Positions 10,081 to 22,084 of a DNA stretch of 64,000 nucleotides are shown piece by piece (the first letter of the stretch is position 1; every line of letters starts with the position of its first letter). The stretch is from Phyllostachys edulis (taxonomy: Eukaryota; Streptophyta; Magnoliopsida; Poales; Poaceae). The position numbers and the translations under genes are program-made. Below the pieces are notes generated by a model that was not told the DNA's origin, did not search any database, and saw nothing but the letters and a program-made list of their open reading frames with translations. The stretch lies in the NCBI GenBank assembly GCA_036346405.1, contig CM070561.1, positions 7,256,834 through 7,320,833 on the forward strand, written 5' to 3'.

Positions 10081-10750
10081 ACGTCTTCTTCACCGGCACT
10101 TCCGGATCAGAGATCATACAGATCCGGGCACCATCAAACTAGCCGTTCCTGTACCCTTATCCAACATACTTGGCAAAGCTATTTTAAATAAGCACCTGAT
10201 CTATGATCACCGATCAGTGTACCATTCGTATCATTTCCTATATGCTACTCTGAAGATTGCATCACTGTCATTTGGCTAGAGTACGTAGTGCCTGTTTCGA
10301 CAATTATTGATGGATTGATGTGCTTTACTTGCCCATTACTAGCACTCCAGTACTCCACAATTCTATATCTGTTCGTCTCCGTGCGATCCCATTGCTAGCG
10401 CATCGCAGCAACCCTGATCGTTCACTCGTACATCGAAGATACCACTGCCCCATGATGAATAGAAGACTCAACATCACAACCTCCGTAGCACAACTGAATT
10501 ATTCCGATCGACATGTGGAACCATGTCACTACTTACTACCTCAGCGACCGTATAGACGCCGTCGATGACAAGGTTGTCCGGTCATGTACTTGGCCTTCTC
10601 CGACGCCAGGTTAATGAAATTGTTATCGCCAAAATTTCGGCAGTTACTGGTGAATTTTGGTCTTATCGGTGGGTGTCGGTAATAAACAGTATCAGGATTG
10701 GTGGGTGCCGTAATAAACAGTATCAGGCAAAAAATGTTGGGCCCATTTGA
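10081..10750 (+). other. SOD 3' UTR and downstream flank
   Basis: The first 200-300 bases after the TAG are the expected 3' UTR, with no clear canonical polyadenylation hexamer that I can single out. The remainder is unique-looking sequence without a supportable gene. Small open frames around 10320-10570 have no recognisable domain. Confidence 0.5.
10668..10726 (+). repeat. 32-bp tandem duplication
   Basis: GGTGGGTGTCGGTAATAAAC starts at 10668 and GGTGGGTGCCGTAATAAAC at 10700. The units are about 32 bp and differ by one base change and one indel. Confidence 0.85.
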
Positions 10751-11180
10751 GATCACAGCCCAGCCCATTCGAGAACAATTCTCATCTTCCTATCCCCTTC
10801 TCTCAGTTTGTCCTAACTACGATTTATTTGTGTGTGTAGGCGAGTTCGGTGGCGGTTCCTCGGACTGAGCTGAGGCGAGGTCCATCCCTTGGGTGCCACA
10901 GGCCCTCTATGCTCCCTGCTGCGCCTTGCCTATTCTCCCTGGCCGTGAGGTCCTTCGGCGGAGCCAGCTCCCCCTAGCCGTGAGGTCCTTCGGCGGAGTC
11001 TACTATCTCTGGCCTTGAGGACCTTCGACGGCGGCTTCGGCAGTGGCTCCTCTCCCTAGGCCCGAGCTCAGTCGGCGGTGCCTCCACTCCGTGAGGTGAG
11101 CTCCTCAGTCCTGACATCCCAAGTATTGCCTCCTCTCCTCCCCATCTCTCTTCTTCCTCTCTTCTCTACTCGCTAGGGGC
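10751..11180 (+). other. Leader region of the second hAT gene with degenerate GC-rich repeats
   Basis: A possible leader intron ends TTTGTGTGTGTAG near 10839. Around 10930-11040 the phrase TGGCCGTGAGGTCCTTCGGC recurs about three times with drift (roughly 40-50 bp spacing). No coding function is recognised before the ATG at 11181. Confidence 0.4.
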
Positions 11181-12069
11181 ATGGATGGCATCTGCGGCAG
11201 GGGTTGGGGCACAGATGGCAGCGGTCGCAATTCGGTCGATGGTGGCGGAAGCGGTAGAGGAAGTGGGAATGATGGGGTTGGTAGTCGGAGTGGCACAGAT
11301 GGTGGAGGCAGCAGAGGAAGTGGCACTGATGGGGGTGCCGCAGCTAGCATTGGCGCAGGAGAAGATTTAGGTAAATCGAGTGGATTTGGCTATTGATTGT
11401 TATTGATTGCCACCAGGCGGAGTACTCAATGATAGTTATTGATTGCAGGAATTATAGATGATGGAAACATTGAGAATGTCTGGAATCATTGGTCGAGAGT
11501 TGGTGCTGGGTTCAAGTGCAGATACTACTATTGGATGAAGAAAGGTGGAGGTGCGACTCGGCTAAGGGAGCACCTAGGCGGCATATCAGTGATTGTTATG
11601 TCATGCAATGTTGTGCCGCTGGATGTTCGAGATGCAATGAGGAGAGCAGTAAGGAAAGGCAAACAAAAGAGAAGAAATGCAAAGGAGCATAAACTCAAAA
11701 TTGAGGATGAGGTTATGTAAGGGGTGGATCAACACGCACCAATTGATGTTGATGATGATGATGAAATGCAAATGGCATTGGCTGCTTCAATGAGGGATCT
11801 ACACTTTCGCTAGGGATTGCAATGGAGGAGTGGCACAATCGAGCATGACAGTGGCAGTGATAGTGGTAGTGGTGCTGCTAGTTATGTTGGTAATAGTGGC
11901 CGAATTGGTATGATGTTTCGCAATGCAGGGGCTACCGGTAGAGTCTATGATGTAGATGTGTCACGTAGTAGAACATCCATGCAGGCTCATGTGCACACAA
12001 TGTTCAACAAGAACGCTAACGAGGACATTGGCAGAGCTTGGGCAAAGTGGTTTCGTGCCAATGACATTC

Positions 12070-13681
12070 TGTTGTAAAATGTGCAATTTTAGCAAATAAA
12101 CATAATTAATTCCAGTAATCACCATTAACAATAAAGCATAATAATAGCCTGAAGTAAATGACCATAATAACATGTGTCCATGAAATTCTTTCAAGTCATT
12201 TAAACACAATATTATGCTCAACATTAATAGCAGAAAATCATCAATTAGCAGCATAAGGCACAGAAGATTGATGATATTATGTGCTCTGAGAAGGAGAGTA
12301 GCTAAAGAACAAGTCTTTGCCATCTCAATCCTATTGTCTATACTCTTCATTAATAGAATATGACAATTTAAATTCAAACTATGAGCTCTAATCAATACTT
12401 TGCTAATGTCAAATGATCTCAAGCTGCTAAAGAATATAGATTATGCTTTCACCAAAAAGCAGACGACTAACAGGACCACCAAGCGGACTTAAGATTTCCA
12501 ACAGAGATCATCTCTCTATAAAATCGAACCCCAAAACACAGGTTAAAAATAATGTCAATTGATCACATCGAGTGCCCAATGGGCTCGAAAGTAATAAACT
12601 AACAAAGAGATCAAAGGAACGATGTAGCAAGTAATACAATAGAGCTCAAGAGTGAATTAATTATCACATTCAATTTCAGTATAAGACATCTAACATCACA
12701 GAGCAGAACAAAACCCACTGTTATTTCTCCTACAATATCCCACAGAGCTTGTCATAATGATTAACAATAATCACAGATCAAGAAACCTCAGCCCAGCACT
12801 TTCATATATGTAGAGAGATACTTTGTGATTGTGATAAAGAATTACTCACTGAATCGGTGGTAATCAAAACCAACCAGAAGCAACCGGCAAGGCGTGTCAA
12901 CCGACATTGACCCAGAAAAACTATCACCCTGCAAACCGAGAAAAGGATGAAGTAATCGGAGATACAATGCCACACTCAATTCTTGGAATCCACCGAAGAA
13001 CCAAGGCGAGGAATAGGGTAGTGCCGCACAAGACCACCACCTGATGCTTCGGCCGAAGCACCAGCTGAGCAAAAACTGAAGGATCTAAGCCTTCTTCTCT
13101 TCAAAGCCAGTTCAGATAGCCCACCAGAATCAACTCCAATCGGTGCACAAATCAAATCTTCACAAGACACCCAATTGAAGAACAAGGGTGCAAATCAATC
13201 TGACTGGGTGCACAAGAAGTAGGAGATTTTCGGCCACAGCACCGACGACACCGAGAAATACACGGTGGCGACGAACCTCCAAGGGATCAAAACTGAAACT
13301 CCAATTGCAATCAAAAGAACAAGGATTTTTTTGAGGTTCTCACCGATTTCGGTTTCTCCTTCATCTATCTGGAAAGGAGCCGCGCCCTGTATAAAGGAGG
13401 AGGAACCCGGCCATGCTTGCGATTTAACGACCGACAAGCCAACACCAAGGCCGTCCGCACCACGAACGCCCATCTTGCCTGATTCTCCAGCTTCCGTTCC
13501 AACTACCTCCATGACCAACGAAAAAGAGGGGAAAGCAGACTGTGAAAGCACCGAATCGTGCTGGAGCCTCATCTCCAGCCTGATCTGCTCTATCTCCCAC
13601 CAACACGTGGGCCCAACCACCTTTCCATTAAATGCTCTTGTCTAATTGGGAAATTCCCAAATGACCCTAAAAAATACAACA
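12070..13681 (-). mobile_element. Solo LTR, 1612 bp, target duplication CATTC
   Basis: The insertion begins TGTTGTA at 12070 and ends TACAACA at 13681, giving the TG...CA ends and short inverted terminal repeat of an LTR. The 5-bp host duplication CATTC flanks it at 12065-12069 and 13682-13686. It splits the hAT reading frame exactly. No primer-binding site, polypurine tract or pol sequence is seen inside, hence a solo LTR. Reading on the minus strand, a CCTTTATACAGG motif near 13390 could be the LTR promoter, which is why I give minus orientation. Confidence 0.85.
12652..12704 (+). repeat. Module shared with the two CACTA elements
   Basis: GAATTAATTATCA followed by ATTCAATTTCAG, ATAAGAC and ACATCACAGAGCA closely parallels the 74-bp unit of the array at 63022-63456 and its single inverted copy at 22008-22084, although this stretch is inside a solo LTR. 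Confidence 0.6.
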
Positions 13682-15371
13682 CATTCCTGGAAAGAAAGCC
13701 AACTGTCCATACTTTAGAGGTGCAGTGAAGTTAACTCAGCAGTTTGGTAAAGGGGTTCACATCCCTAAAGGGACAGAAATTGATGGATGCTACCTACAAG
13801 GCAACTTTGATGAGCTAGACAAGTACATGGAGCAATTAAAAAAAGATTGGGGCAAATTTGGTGCCACTATCATGTATGATTCTTGGACATGACCTACCTC
13901 AATGAGCATCGTCAACTTTATAATTTACTGCAATGGGCGCATTTTCTTCTACAAGTCTGTCAATGCAACTGGTCAAATTCAGAATCCTGATTTTTTGTAT
14001 GATGGGATCAAAGAGGTGATTGTACAAGAGATTGGCCATGAGTCGGTTGTCCAGATTATCACAGACAATGGTTCAAACTATAAGAAAGCATGCTTGCATA
14101 TCACCAAGGAGTACCCCCACATTGTATGGTAGCCATGTGCTGCCTACACCATGAACCTTATGCTGAAGGAGATTTGTCGTTTCGATGAAATTGAGAAACT
14201 GGTCTGCATCGCCAAGAGGATTTGTAGATTCTTCTACAATCATGGCAGGTTGCATGTAGAGATGAAAGTGAAGATTGGTGGAGAGTTGGTTTGCCCCAAT
14301 GCCATGAGGTTTGGGACTGTATTAATCTTCTTGGAGAGTTTCTAGGATAGGAAAGACAATTTCCGACAATGGATTGTGTCGGAAGAGTGGAAGAACAATG
14401 AATGGGTTGACGATCCGGTCTATGACTACACAGATGAGTTCCTAACAAGCAAGACTTGATGGAATGATGTCAAGTGGGTGATAGATGCAGTGAAGCCACT
14501 CTATGGTGTGTCGCGATTTGCCGATCAACAAAAGAAAGGAACAATCTCTGGATTTATGCCAAGGCTAATGAATGCTATGCATGAGTTGGAAGCTCATTTT
14601 GAGGATAATCCAGGAGATTTGAAGAGGTTCACGGGTGTGGTGAAAAGGAGGGTCCAATATGTTTGCAAGAACACTCTCATTTATGCAGGTAACGGGTGTG
14701 CTGATTACTGATTTCATATACTATTAATCAATCATGTTAGTATCAAATTTTAGTGAGTATGAGCCTACTGTGGATTTCAATCATGTTAGTATCAAATTCT
14801 TAACATGAGAGCAACTATTTGCAGATTTCATATAATGATTGATCATGTCGATACACCTTTATCAAGACGTTTTATATTTACAAACCCTGCTTGCTGTTTC
14901 ATATACTGATGCGGCATGTCTTCTCGATCCTGAGAGCAACTACAAATATTGATTAAGTGACAACTCAACATATATGAACTTACGTTGACAATAGAGAGGA
15001 TTGCGGACTCCCCGAAAGAAGCAGGTGAGGCACTTGCTGAATTTGAAATGTTTCGTGCTCATAGAGGGATGCTTGTTGGTGGTATGGCACGGATTGCAGC
15101 AACACGTATGCCTCCAAGTAAGTGAGCACTAATCCGCATTACTTCTATTGTGCTTGAATGATTCTGGATGCTATTTGTTGTAGCTACTTGGTGGAGGACT
15201 TATGGAGGAGATGAGAAAGTTTTGCAAAAGTATGCATTGCGGATTGTGTCACAATGTGTGTCTTCAAGCGGGTGCGAGCGTAATTGGAGCACGTTTCCGT
15301 TGATTCATATGAGGGATATAATCCCTGCACCTAACATCTCATCTTTTTACTGCAAGTTTGAGGGCCAATAA

Positions 15372-15769
15372 GAGGGATATAATCATCTTGTGTTCATGTA
15401 ATAGGCTATTAGCTTGCTCAACTACTACTTGTTTCTGTGTGTCGGCTGGTGAATTATTTTGGTGTAAAAAAACTATGATCTCTGTGGATGTAGAGTCTGT
15501 TTGCTATATGTCATATCATTAGTCCTTTGCATGCTTCATCAGAGGCTGAAAACTTATTATTGTGGTCCTATAGTGATTTCTCACATCCTTTTCGCTGCTC
15601 TCACAAGCTGCTTTCTTATCTTAATGTTCCTGTAATTTTAAAACACTTTTATTTCTCACATCCTTTTTGCTGCTCTCACAATCTTTTGGTTTGTCGAATT
15701 ATACATATTTGGATCTTGCGGAACAGAATGAGTAAGTCTCAAGTATGTCCTTGGTTTTCATTCTTGTAG
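15372..15769 (+). other. Intron-like stretch with a local direct duplication
   Basis: ATTTCTCACATCCTTTTCGC recurs about 75 bp downstream (near 15577 and 15653) with one mismatch, both followed by TGCTCTCACAA. Otherwise AT-rich, and it ends in the splice acceptor TTCTTGTAG before the exon at 15770. Confidence 0.5.
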
Positions 15770-16155
15770 GCAGAACTACTGATCCCTCATCTGGAATTCC
15801 TCAACGAGGAAGGAGCACAGGCCGAGGTCTGGGCATTGTCGATAATATTCCTGGATACACTTGTACAAGAGACATGTCAGGTTTGGATACAAAGTCGTTT
15901 AGCAATAGATATGGCTTTTGCTTTTTATGGTCCCTTCACAATTCGGTGGCACTAGCTCCTATCCTATGTAGCACCGATTCATCAGATTCTTTTGCTCTCT
16001 GGATACAATAGATAAGGCTTTTGCTCTCTGGATACAATCATACAATATGTATTCTGTGCTGATTCAAGTTTTTGTTTATAGAAAGTTAAGGCCATCTTCC
16101 CTGATGCTGGATCAGCTGCCCTTCCGAAATATCAGTGGAAAGATGCACAATTCAG
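15770..16155 (+). pseudogene. Two exons of an adenylate kinase 5-like / DUF1995-domain gene
   Basis: Exon 15770-15880 (37 codons: AELLIPHLEFLNEEGAQ then AEVWALSIIFLDTLVQETCQ) and exon 16082-16155 (KVKAIFPDAGSAALPKYQWK then DAQF) have clean GT-AG borders, phase 0 between them and phase 2 at the end. From memory of the family, these match the C-terminal DUF1995-like region of plant chloroplast adenylate kinase 5-like proteins; that name is an inference, while the exon structure is seen. The next exon in phase lies at 35266-35392, so the intervening intron holds an 18.5-kb nest of elements. Upstream exons are not in the window, because a hAT gene precedes it. Downstream damage makes this a pseudogene. 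Confidence 0.6.
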
Positions 16156-16625
16156 GTGTGTAGTGTCGGGACTCGGATTTCCGAATTCGGAACCCTCTGT
16201 ATATATCTGCATTAGTGTCTGGATCAATAGCTAGTGCACACAGTTACATAATTGAATATCAACACATATATTTCAAATGTCAAACTGTTCTATAATATTG
16301 AACAAAAAAGTAATGAGCTTATGGTCGAAGCATACAATTACCGCCCTTTCAGGCTAAACAATTCGAATAAACTACAGCGGAAGAAAATAACTACAAGTGA
16401 TGGTCCATCCATATGCTCACAGGCAATCGACGGGAGGCTCGCGACCTAGTATTCTGGTGTCCTTCGTTGTAGCCACAAACGTTGTAATCCTTCTTAGCAA
16501 CTTTGAAGGCTTTTGAGATTTATTTTGAGTGTAGTATGTGAGTACGTAAAGTACTTTGCAAGTCTTCGAAAAAAATGCAAATGCATAGATTTAACAAATG
16601 AGGCTTATATGGTACTTTTGCACAA

Positions 16626-16703
16626 AGCAATATTTTAAGTTTTAACAGTTTTCATAAAGCACATAGCAATATTTTAAGTTTTAACAGTTTTCATAAAGCA
16701 CAT
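16626..16703. repeat. 39-bp tandem duplication
   Basis: AGCAATATTTTAAGTTTTAA ... CATAAAGCACAT occurs twice head to tail with a 39-bp unit and no mismatch visible. It lies inside the 3' part of the outer LTR. Confidence 0.9.
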
Positions 16704-16948
16704 TTGACAAAAAGTAGTTTCGATAAATAAATAAATAAATTATATCACTAGTAGAGGTTCTAGCTATAAACCACTAGTATCAAGGCTTTAGCCGCCAAGG
16801 TTCAAAGGATAGGGTTTTAGATGCCCAACGGGCTCTAGCTGTCAGAACAACAATCCAAGAGTTGTAACAACTCCCGAATTCCCAAAATAATTCTTTGAAA
16901 ACAAAACTAAAATCTACCATGTGAAAACGCACATTGCTTACCCTTGAA

Positions 16949-17091
16949 CATGGGCACGGCTATTCGAATAGTTTTACACTCTGCAGAAATTGTACAGCTT
17001 GACCCACACGAGATAATCAATTTATAGTGTTGGCCATGACATGCTTTCTTGGGCGTGCGACTAAACGATTATCATAAGGCCTTTACAATAC
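16949..17091 (-). promoter_or_regulatory. Conserved LTR segment, copy A
   Basis: On the minus strand this reads ATTGTAAAGGCCTTATGATA ..., then GTGTGGGTCAAGCTGTACA, CTCTGCAGA(reverse form) and CTATTCGAATAGCCGTGCCC. Equivalent strings occur at 26811-26953 and 54451-54590 and, weaker, near 43366-43430, in LTRs that are otherwise diverged. Its role is unknown; the palindromic CTATTCGAATAG suggests a protein site or RNA stem. Confidence 0.6.
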
Positions 17092-17549
17092 CATGCTCTA
17101 ACACCGTAACATCCTAAAAATGCCAAAATACGAAAATATGGGATTTTTAAAACTTTTTGCATGTTATTCATTATTGCCTTGATTGCATAATTTTTTAGAG
17201 TTATTTGATCTTCTTTTCTTTTGCTGACACAAGTGATGTATGGCAGAAAACCATAACCACAAAAACCTAATTACAGAAACCCTAGGAACATAAATTGTAA
17301 AAAAAAGAAAAATAAACTTAATGTATTGTCCCTTTGAAATATTGCATGAAGTAGGAACCCTAAAATCAAAATCGTGTTCAAAACCTAATTCTACGAATGT
17401 TTAAAAACCCAATTAGAATTATTTATCAAGTGTCACAGTTTACCCATCATCGTAGAAGAATTCCTTAAAACAAATATTATAATTTTAGCCAAACCTAAAA
17501 TTCTCTCATTCCTTCTTCCCAATTTTCCTAGCCTTTTCCTTTTTCCCTG

Positions 17550-19310
17550 TCTACTGTTCCTTGGGCTGAGTCAGTGTCGATCGTCTGTTGCAACCGAACC
17601 AAATCAGCTCAATAGCCACTGCTTTTCTTCTCTCCCTGAGCGAACTAGAGCTCAACTCATCTCTTTCCTGGGCGACAACGCCCGCTGGCACTCGGTCGCC
17701 ACGTCGCAAGCATGCGTTGCAGCCCTGTCGTTTGCTGTCACTCAAGCCGTCGCTACCATCCCGTGCCTGCCCATCCCGTCAGCAGCTAGCACCCATGCCG
17801 AGCGCATTACTCCATCGGCCGCTCCACCCTCTTGCCTATATAGGCCAGCCCGAATTGGCCTCGCCCTCCTCCAAGGCCTCCCCCTTCCCTTCCTTTCTCT
17901 TTTTCGCACAGAGCTCCAGTGCCAGCCAACCGAGCCCACGCCGCTACTCCGATGGAGCCCCGGACACGCCTATGCGCTCCAAAGCACCACTTGGTGGTCA
18001 ACCTCTCCAACCCTCCCTCGCTCGGAATCTCCCGCACCAAGTGTGTGTTAGTACAGCGCCATCGGACCACTAATCTAGTGTCCGATACCGGGCCCGCTAA
18101 ACCAGCGTCCCGGCAACAGGTCGTTGGGCCGCTAACCCGCAAGCCCAACTACAGAGCAACAACGAAGGGGTCTTGGGTCATCTCCCCCCAAAAGACTAGC
18201 TTGATAGGTGGATGTACCCTCACCCTTATAAATCGTGCTATGTCTCCTTCCACAACCGATGTGGGACTATCCCAACAATCTCCCCCTCACACATCGGGTG
18301 CGCTCCCCGGCAACCGTGAGGCCTGAGATATATCTGAGATACCTGGGCTCTGATACCAATTGTTAGTACAGCGCCATCGGACCACTAATCTAGTGTCCGA
18401 TACTGGGCCCGCTAAACCAGCGTCCCGGCAACAGGTTGTTGGGCCGCTAACCCGCAAGCCCAACTACAGAGCAACAACGAAGGGGTCTTGGGTCATCTCC
18501 CCCCAAAAGACTAGCCTGATAGGTGGATGTACCCTCACCCTTATAAATCGTGCTATGTCTCCTTCCACAACCGATGTGGGACTATCCCAACAAGCAGCGC
18601 ATCGTATCGATGCTAGCCACAAGATCACTCGTCGTTCGGCCGCAAAGAAGTTCCTCCACCAACCGAGCATGTCACTTCGTGTTCCCAAGTCACCTCCTCG
18701 TTTCCCCTCACCCAATTCTGGGATTCCTCAACAGGAGCACTGCACATCGTTGTCTCCCTCGCATCCGGCCGAAAGGCGCTGCCACTATCGCCATTGCCTC
18801 TCTGGTGGGGTCCTCTTCGATTCCTTGAACATGGAGCACCCCCAGATCCCCGCAGATCGTTCCCCATCACCCACCCAAGCTCCATTGCTCTGTCACACCG
18901 CCGTCACATAGAGCTTGTCGCGCCGCTTGTGGCACACGGCGCTAGCTCGCCTATAGCCTCCTTAGCTTCCACCAACAGACCCGGTGAGTTCCCCTAGACC
19001 CACTGAAGCTCGTGCGCGTGCCCCCTTTTCTTTTTTCTCACTCCGGCGCCACCACCCCGTCTTCCCCTCCACGGCCGACCGCCTATCTCTGCCGCCTGGC
19101 CGCCACTGGTCACCTTGAACCACGCCGCCACCACCCACGGGTTGACCTCCCTCTGCGCAACCCATTTTGGCCAACCTTGGTCACCGCTGTCACTCCCTCC
19201 GCCGGCGCCGCTCTCGCCACCGCCGCTGGCCTAGCCTCCTCTGTTTCCCTCCTTCTCTGTGTGCATCTCTATATGAGCAGTGGTTGTTCTATGACAGGTG
19301 AGCCCACCCT
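17550..19310 (+). other. GC-rich central LTR region (no supportable gene)
   Basis: Long open frames exist here (for example 17588-18073), but they run through the TRIM, are Ser/Pro/Arg-rich, and show no domain. A comparable GC-rich stretch lies at 51360-52620 in the related LTR. I treat it as LTR promoter/leader sequence. Confidence 0.5.
18046..18592 (-). mobile_element. Complete TRIM element (terminal-repeat retrotransposon in miniature)
   Basis: Two direct repeats of exactly 232 bp, 18046-18277 and 18361-18592, start TGTTAGTACAGCGCC and end TATCCCAACA; I count about three differences between them. The 83-bp middle holds, on the minus strand, a primer-binding site ATTGGTATCAGAGCCC directly after one LTR (initiator-methionine tRNA type) and a purine tract GAGGGGGAGATT directly before the other. 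There is no coding capacity, so mobility would depend on other elements. No 5S rRNA sequence is seen, so it is not a Cassandra. Flanks GTGTG and AGCAG do not form a target duplication. Confidence 0.9.
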
Positions 19311-20183
19311 CTAGTGACTCTCTCTATGCCTCTCTCTGTGTATATGAATGACATGCATGGCTATGGTTAAGTGATTAGTTGAGGAGTTAAGGGATTAGCA
19401 GGAGCATGATTAAAACCGTTAGCTATTTAGAATGAGTTAATAAGCTACTTGGCTAGTATATGTTATATGTTCATATAGCAGATGGTGTGCTCAGATAATA
19501 TTTGTTAATGAATGAGTCAAGTAAGTAGGGTGATTAGCAGTGGGTCCACCTGTAAGTACTTAGGTCTATTAGGGGGTTAAGTAGCTAGTAGATGTTTAGT
19601 TAGCTATGAAATTGTGCTGACTAGGGACTAATTCAGAATAGTAAGAGTATAATTGAAAAACTAGCTCAGTGAAATGTTACATTATATGTTATATGTAAAA
19701 CTTCAATAACAGTAGGGTACATCCTTGACTAGAGACACTACTACAAAAAGGCTAATACTGGATGTCTTATCATAGACGGTTGACCAAAACCGTTTGTATT
19801 ACATGCAATCACAGACGGTTTTGGTTTAGAGACCGTCTATGTTACTGGCTATGCTAAAAACTGTCTGTGAAGAGGTAATATCACAGACGGTTCATATTTA
19901 AAACCGTTTGTGAAGTATCAATAATTGTAGACTTCACAGATGGTTTTTAATTATAACCATCCGTGATAATATCGCTTTAGCTCCCTAGTGAGTTTCTTTG
20001 TCACCCAATGAGTTTCTTCGTCGTCGTCGTCGCCGATGTGTCTCTTCGTTGCATCAATGCTGCTTCGGCTCCCCGATGCGTCTCTTCGTCTCACGCGCTA
20101 AATTTATTCCTTGTTTAATAAAAAGGATCATCTGCCATCGAAGATGATCATCCCCACATATCACCCTGTACTTCTAAAGCAGA

Positions 20184-20770
20184 ATGGCTCCCTCTCCTGT
20201 TTCCTTGTTGCCGACATTGTTGGCCTACCTGGCCATACTGTACGAGCGCCTCTCCGGCCGTACGTTGGCGGATGCTATGGAAAGATATTGTTTTAACAAT
20301 GTCTTCACTCCTCTGTCTGAGGATTTGCCGGAGCTGGTGATGGTCACCTTCCGCCGCCTTGACATCCTCCTCAGCCGCGTCTTCCAGGTGATCTCTCACT
20401 TTCGACGAGTTTACCACATCATCGACGTGGTCCTCCACAACGACGTTGCGCGTCTCTAGGAGGCTTGCTGTCACTTGGACTGTTTAATCTAGGCGGAGGG
20501 CGACCGAGTCGACCATGCTGAGACCTCTCAAGCAAGAGAACCTCAAGCAAGGGAAGAGAGCCTATGGGCTCAATTCTTTTGATTCAACAGTCCAAGGGTC
20601 TTTGGGAGACACTCGAACGAGCGCATCAGTGGGTCGACGCATTTCGGGATTCGTTCACTGATGATCATGAACTGTTCGATGTCGACGCCGCCGCCTACGA
20701 AGTTTTGAAGACGGGGATAGCAGCCTACCTCCACCACTTGAAAAACTTTGTTTATTTATGTTTCTACTTT
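20184..20770 (+). other. Unrecognised open frames inside CACTA 1
   Basis: Frame 20184-20459 (91 codons) includes ERLSGRTLADAMERYCF and FTPLSEDLPELVMVTFRRLD; frame 20564-20899 includes LWETLERAHQWVDAFRDSF and ELFDVDAAAYEVL. The composition looks protein-like and the two could be exons of one captured gene, with a stop and possible splice sites (CTTCCAG|GTGATC near 20387) between them. I do not recognise the family. Confidence 0.35.
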
Positions 20771-22007
20771 TTTTTAATCTTTGTAAGAAGCGGCTGGCCA
20801 CGCTGTTTGGCCATATGTAAATTCCAAAATGAAAAAAAATCTATTTTGGAGGTGAAGTCACTATATTATATGTTGAACTATATATCACAGACGGTTTAGT
20901 GGAACAAATTTATTATATCCGATCTGTGATATGTATCATAGTTAAAGCAAATTTTCAGCAGTATTTAAATGACAAAATTGACATATAAACATGTAATTTC
21001 TTCATGTCATGTAAATGTATACATGATAATATGCTCAAAACATAGAACTTGAGAACAACTATATCACAGACGGTTCCGTAATAGAACCGTCTGTGATATC
21101 TCTTTATTAGTAGAAGCCCGCTAGGGTTTGCGCCCTAACTCATCACTCCCAAGTGCCCTTACTCCCCACTCGAGTGCCCTCGACCTCGATGCCGCCGTTC
21201 GACCCCGTCGCTGCTGGTTGTGACACCACGGTGTACTGCACAAGACACTCGTACGATAAGAGTGCCTTGTGCAGTGTCACGGTCGTGCCAGAACTACGGT
21301 GACACTGCCTTCCCCTCTTCCTCCTCCCCCTGGCGTGCGCAACCCTGGCTACCTCTCCACCAATCTCCCCCGGCTACCTCTCCACCGACCTCAGCCTTGG
21401 CTACCTTACCACCGACACCGGCTATGTCGAGGTAAGACAGATTTATCACCTATTGGTTTGTGCTATTGGTATTCATGTGAACCGAGCTGCAATGTGGGCT
21501 ACCTTGTCGGTTGATGGTCGATTTGGAGCTATTAGTGGAGAAGAGCAAGGAGGTAGGGAAGGCAAAAAGGGAAGCAAGGAAGGCATCCACGGCAACCCCA
21601 TCCACTATCGACCACCCAGTCCAGCAGCAGACCGACAGCAGGGGACCATCAGCACAAAGGAAGCACCAGAAGCCCAACGACAGCAACAAGGCTGGCATCA
21701 CCACACCCCCTCCCAGACTGACCTAGACCCACAAGGTAACCCACACCCTATTCTCAGTTTGTTGATGTTTTCACAGAACCACCCCATGTCCAATTCATCA
21801 TGCCATTCACACATATCACCAAAGCCCTTTGTGACTACTGGCTGGCTGGATGGATGGATCTGGAGGTGGGGAATGGGGTTGCGTTCGGGTGTGACTACTG
21901 GTGCTGCTAGTTGTGGATAAAAATGTTTGTATGCATTGTGTGATTTGTCTGAGCCTAACACTGGGAGGCGTTGCAAATTGGTATTTGTATGCTTTGTTGA
22001 ACTGCTC

Positions 22008-22084
22008 AATGATGTTAATAGTCTTATGCTGAAATTGAATTGATAATTAGTTCATATTAATAGTCCCCTTGCTCTGTGATGTAA
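22008..22084 (-). repeat. Single inverted copy of the 74-bp CACTA module
   Basis: The reverse strand reads TTACATCACAGAGCAAGGGG, then ACTATTAATATGAACTAATT, ATCAATTCAATTTCAGCATA and AGACTATTAACATC, the same unit that is tandemly amplified at 63022-63456 in CACTA 2. Confidence 0.85.

Larger units (their letters stand above)
11181..15371 (+). pseudogene. BED-finger/DUF659 hAT transposase, split and dead
   Basis: Starts ATG at 11181 with a Gly/Ser-rich N-terminus; a GT-AG intron (11371-11448) leads in frame to a BED-type finger (GAGFKCRYYYWMKKGGG ... RLREHL). The second cysteine of the finger is replaced by Tyr, and a TAA follows at about 11718. Reading continues to KWFRANDI at 12069, where a solo LTR (12070-13681) is inserted, and resumes at about 13687 with GRK-like sequence, RGAVKLTQQFGKGVHIP, GATIMYDSW and QIITDNGSNYKKAC (DUF659 core). 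Later pieces are LAEFEMFRAHRGM (15020-15120) and VSSSGCERNWSTFPLIHM, the hAT C-terminal motif (about 15260-15310). Several stops plus the insertion make it non-functional. Element termini were not identified. Confidence 0.85.

Noticed and set aside
15770..16155. That these exons were part of the preceding hAT transposase
   Set aside because: The hAT C-terminal motif already ends at 15371, and the residues here do not match hAT; the phase links to the exon at 35266 instead.
18046..18592. Possible Cassandra-type TRIM with embedded 5S rRNA
   Set aside because: No 5S promoter or 5S-like sequence is visible in the LTRs.
17588..18911. Long plus-strand frames of 135-183 codons
   Set aside because: They run through the TRIM and repeat its sequence twice; no domain. 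Coding by repeat, not a gene.
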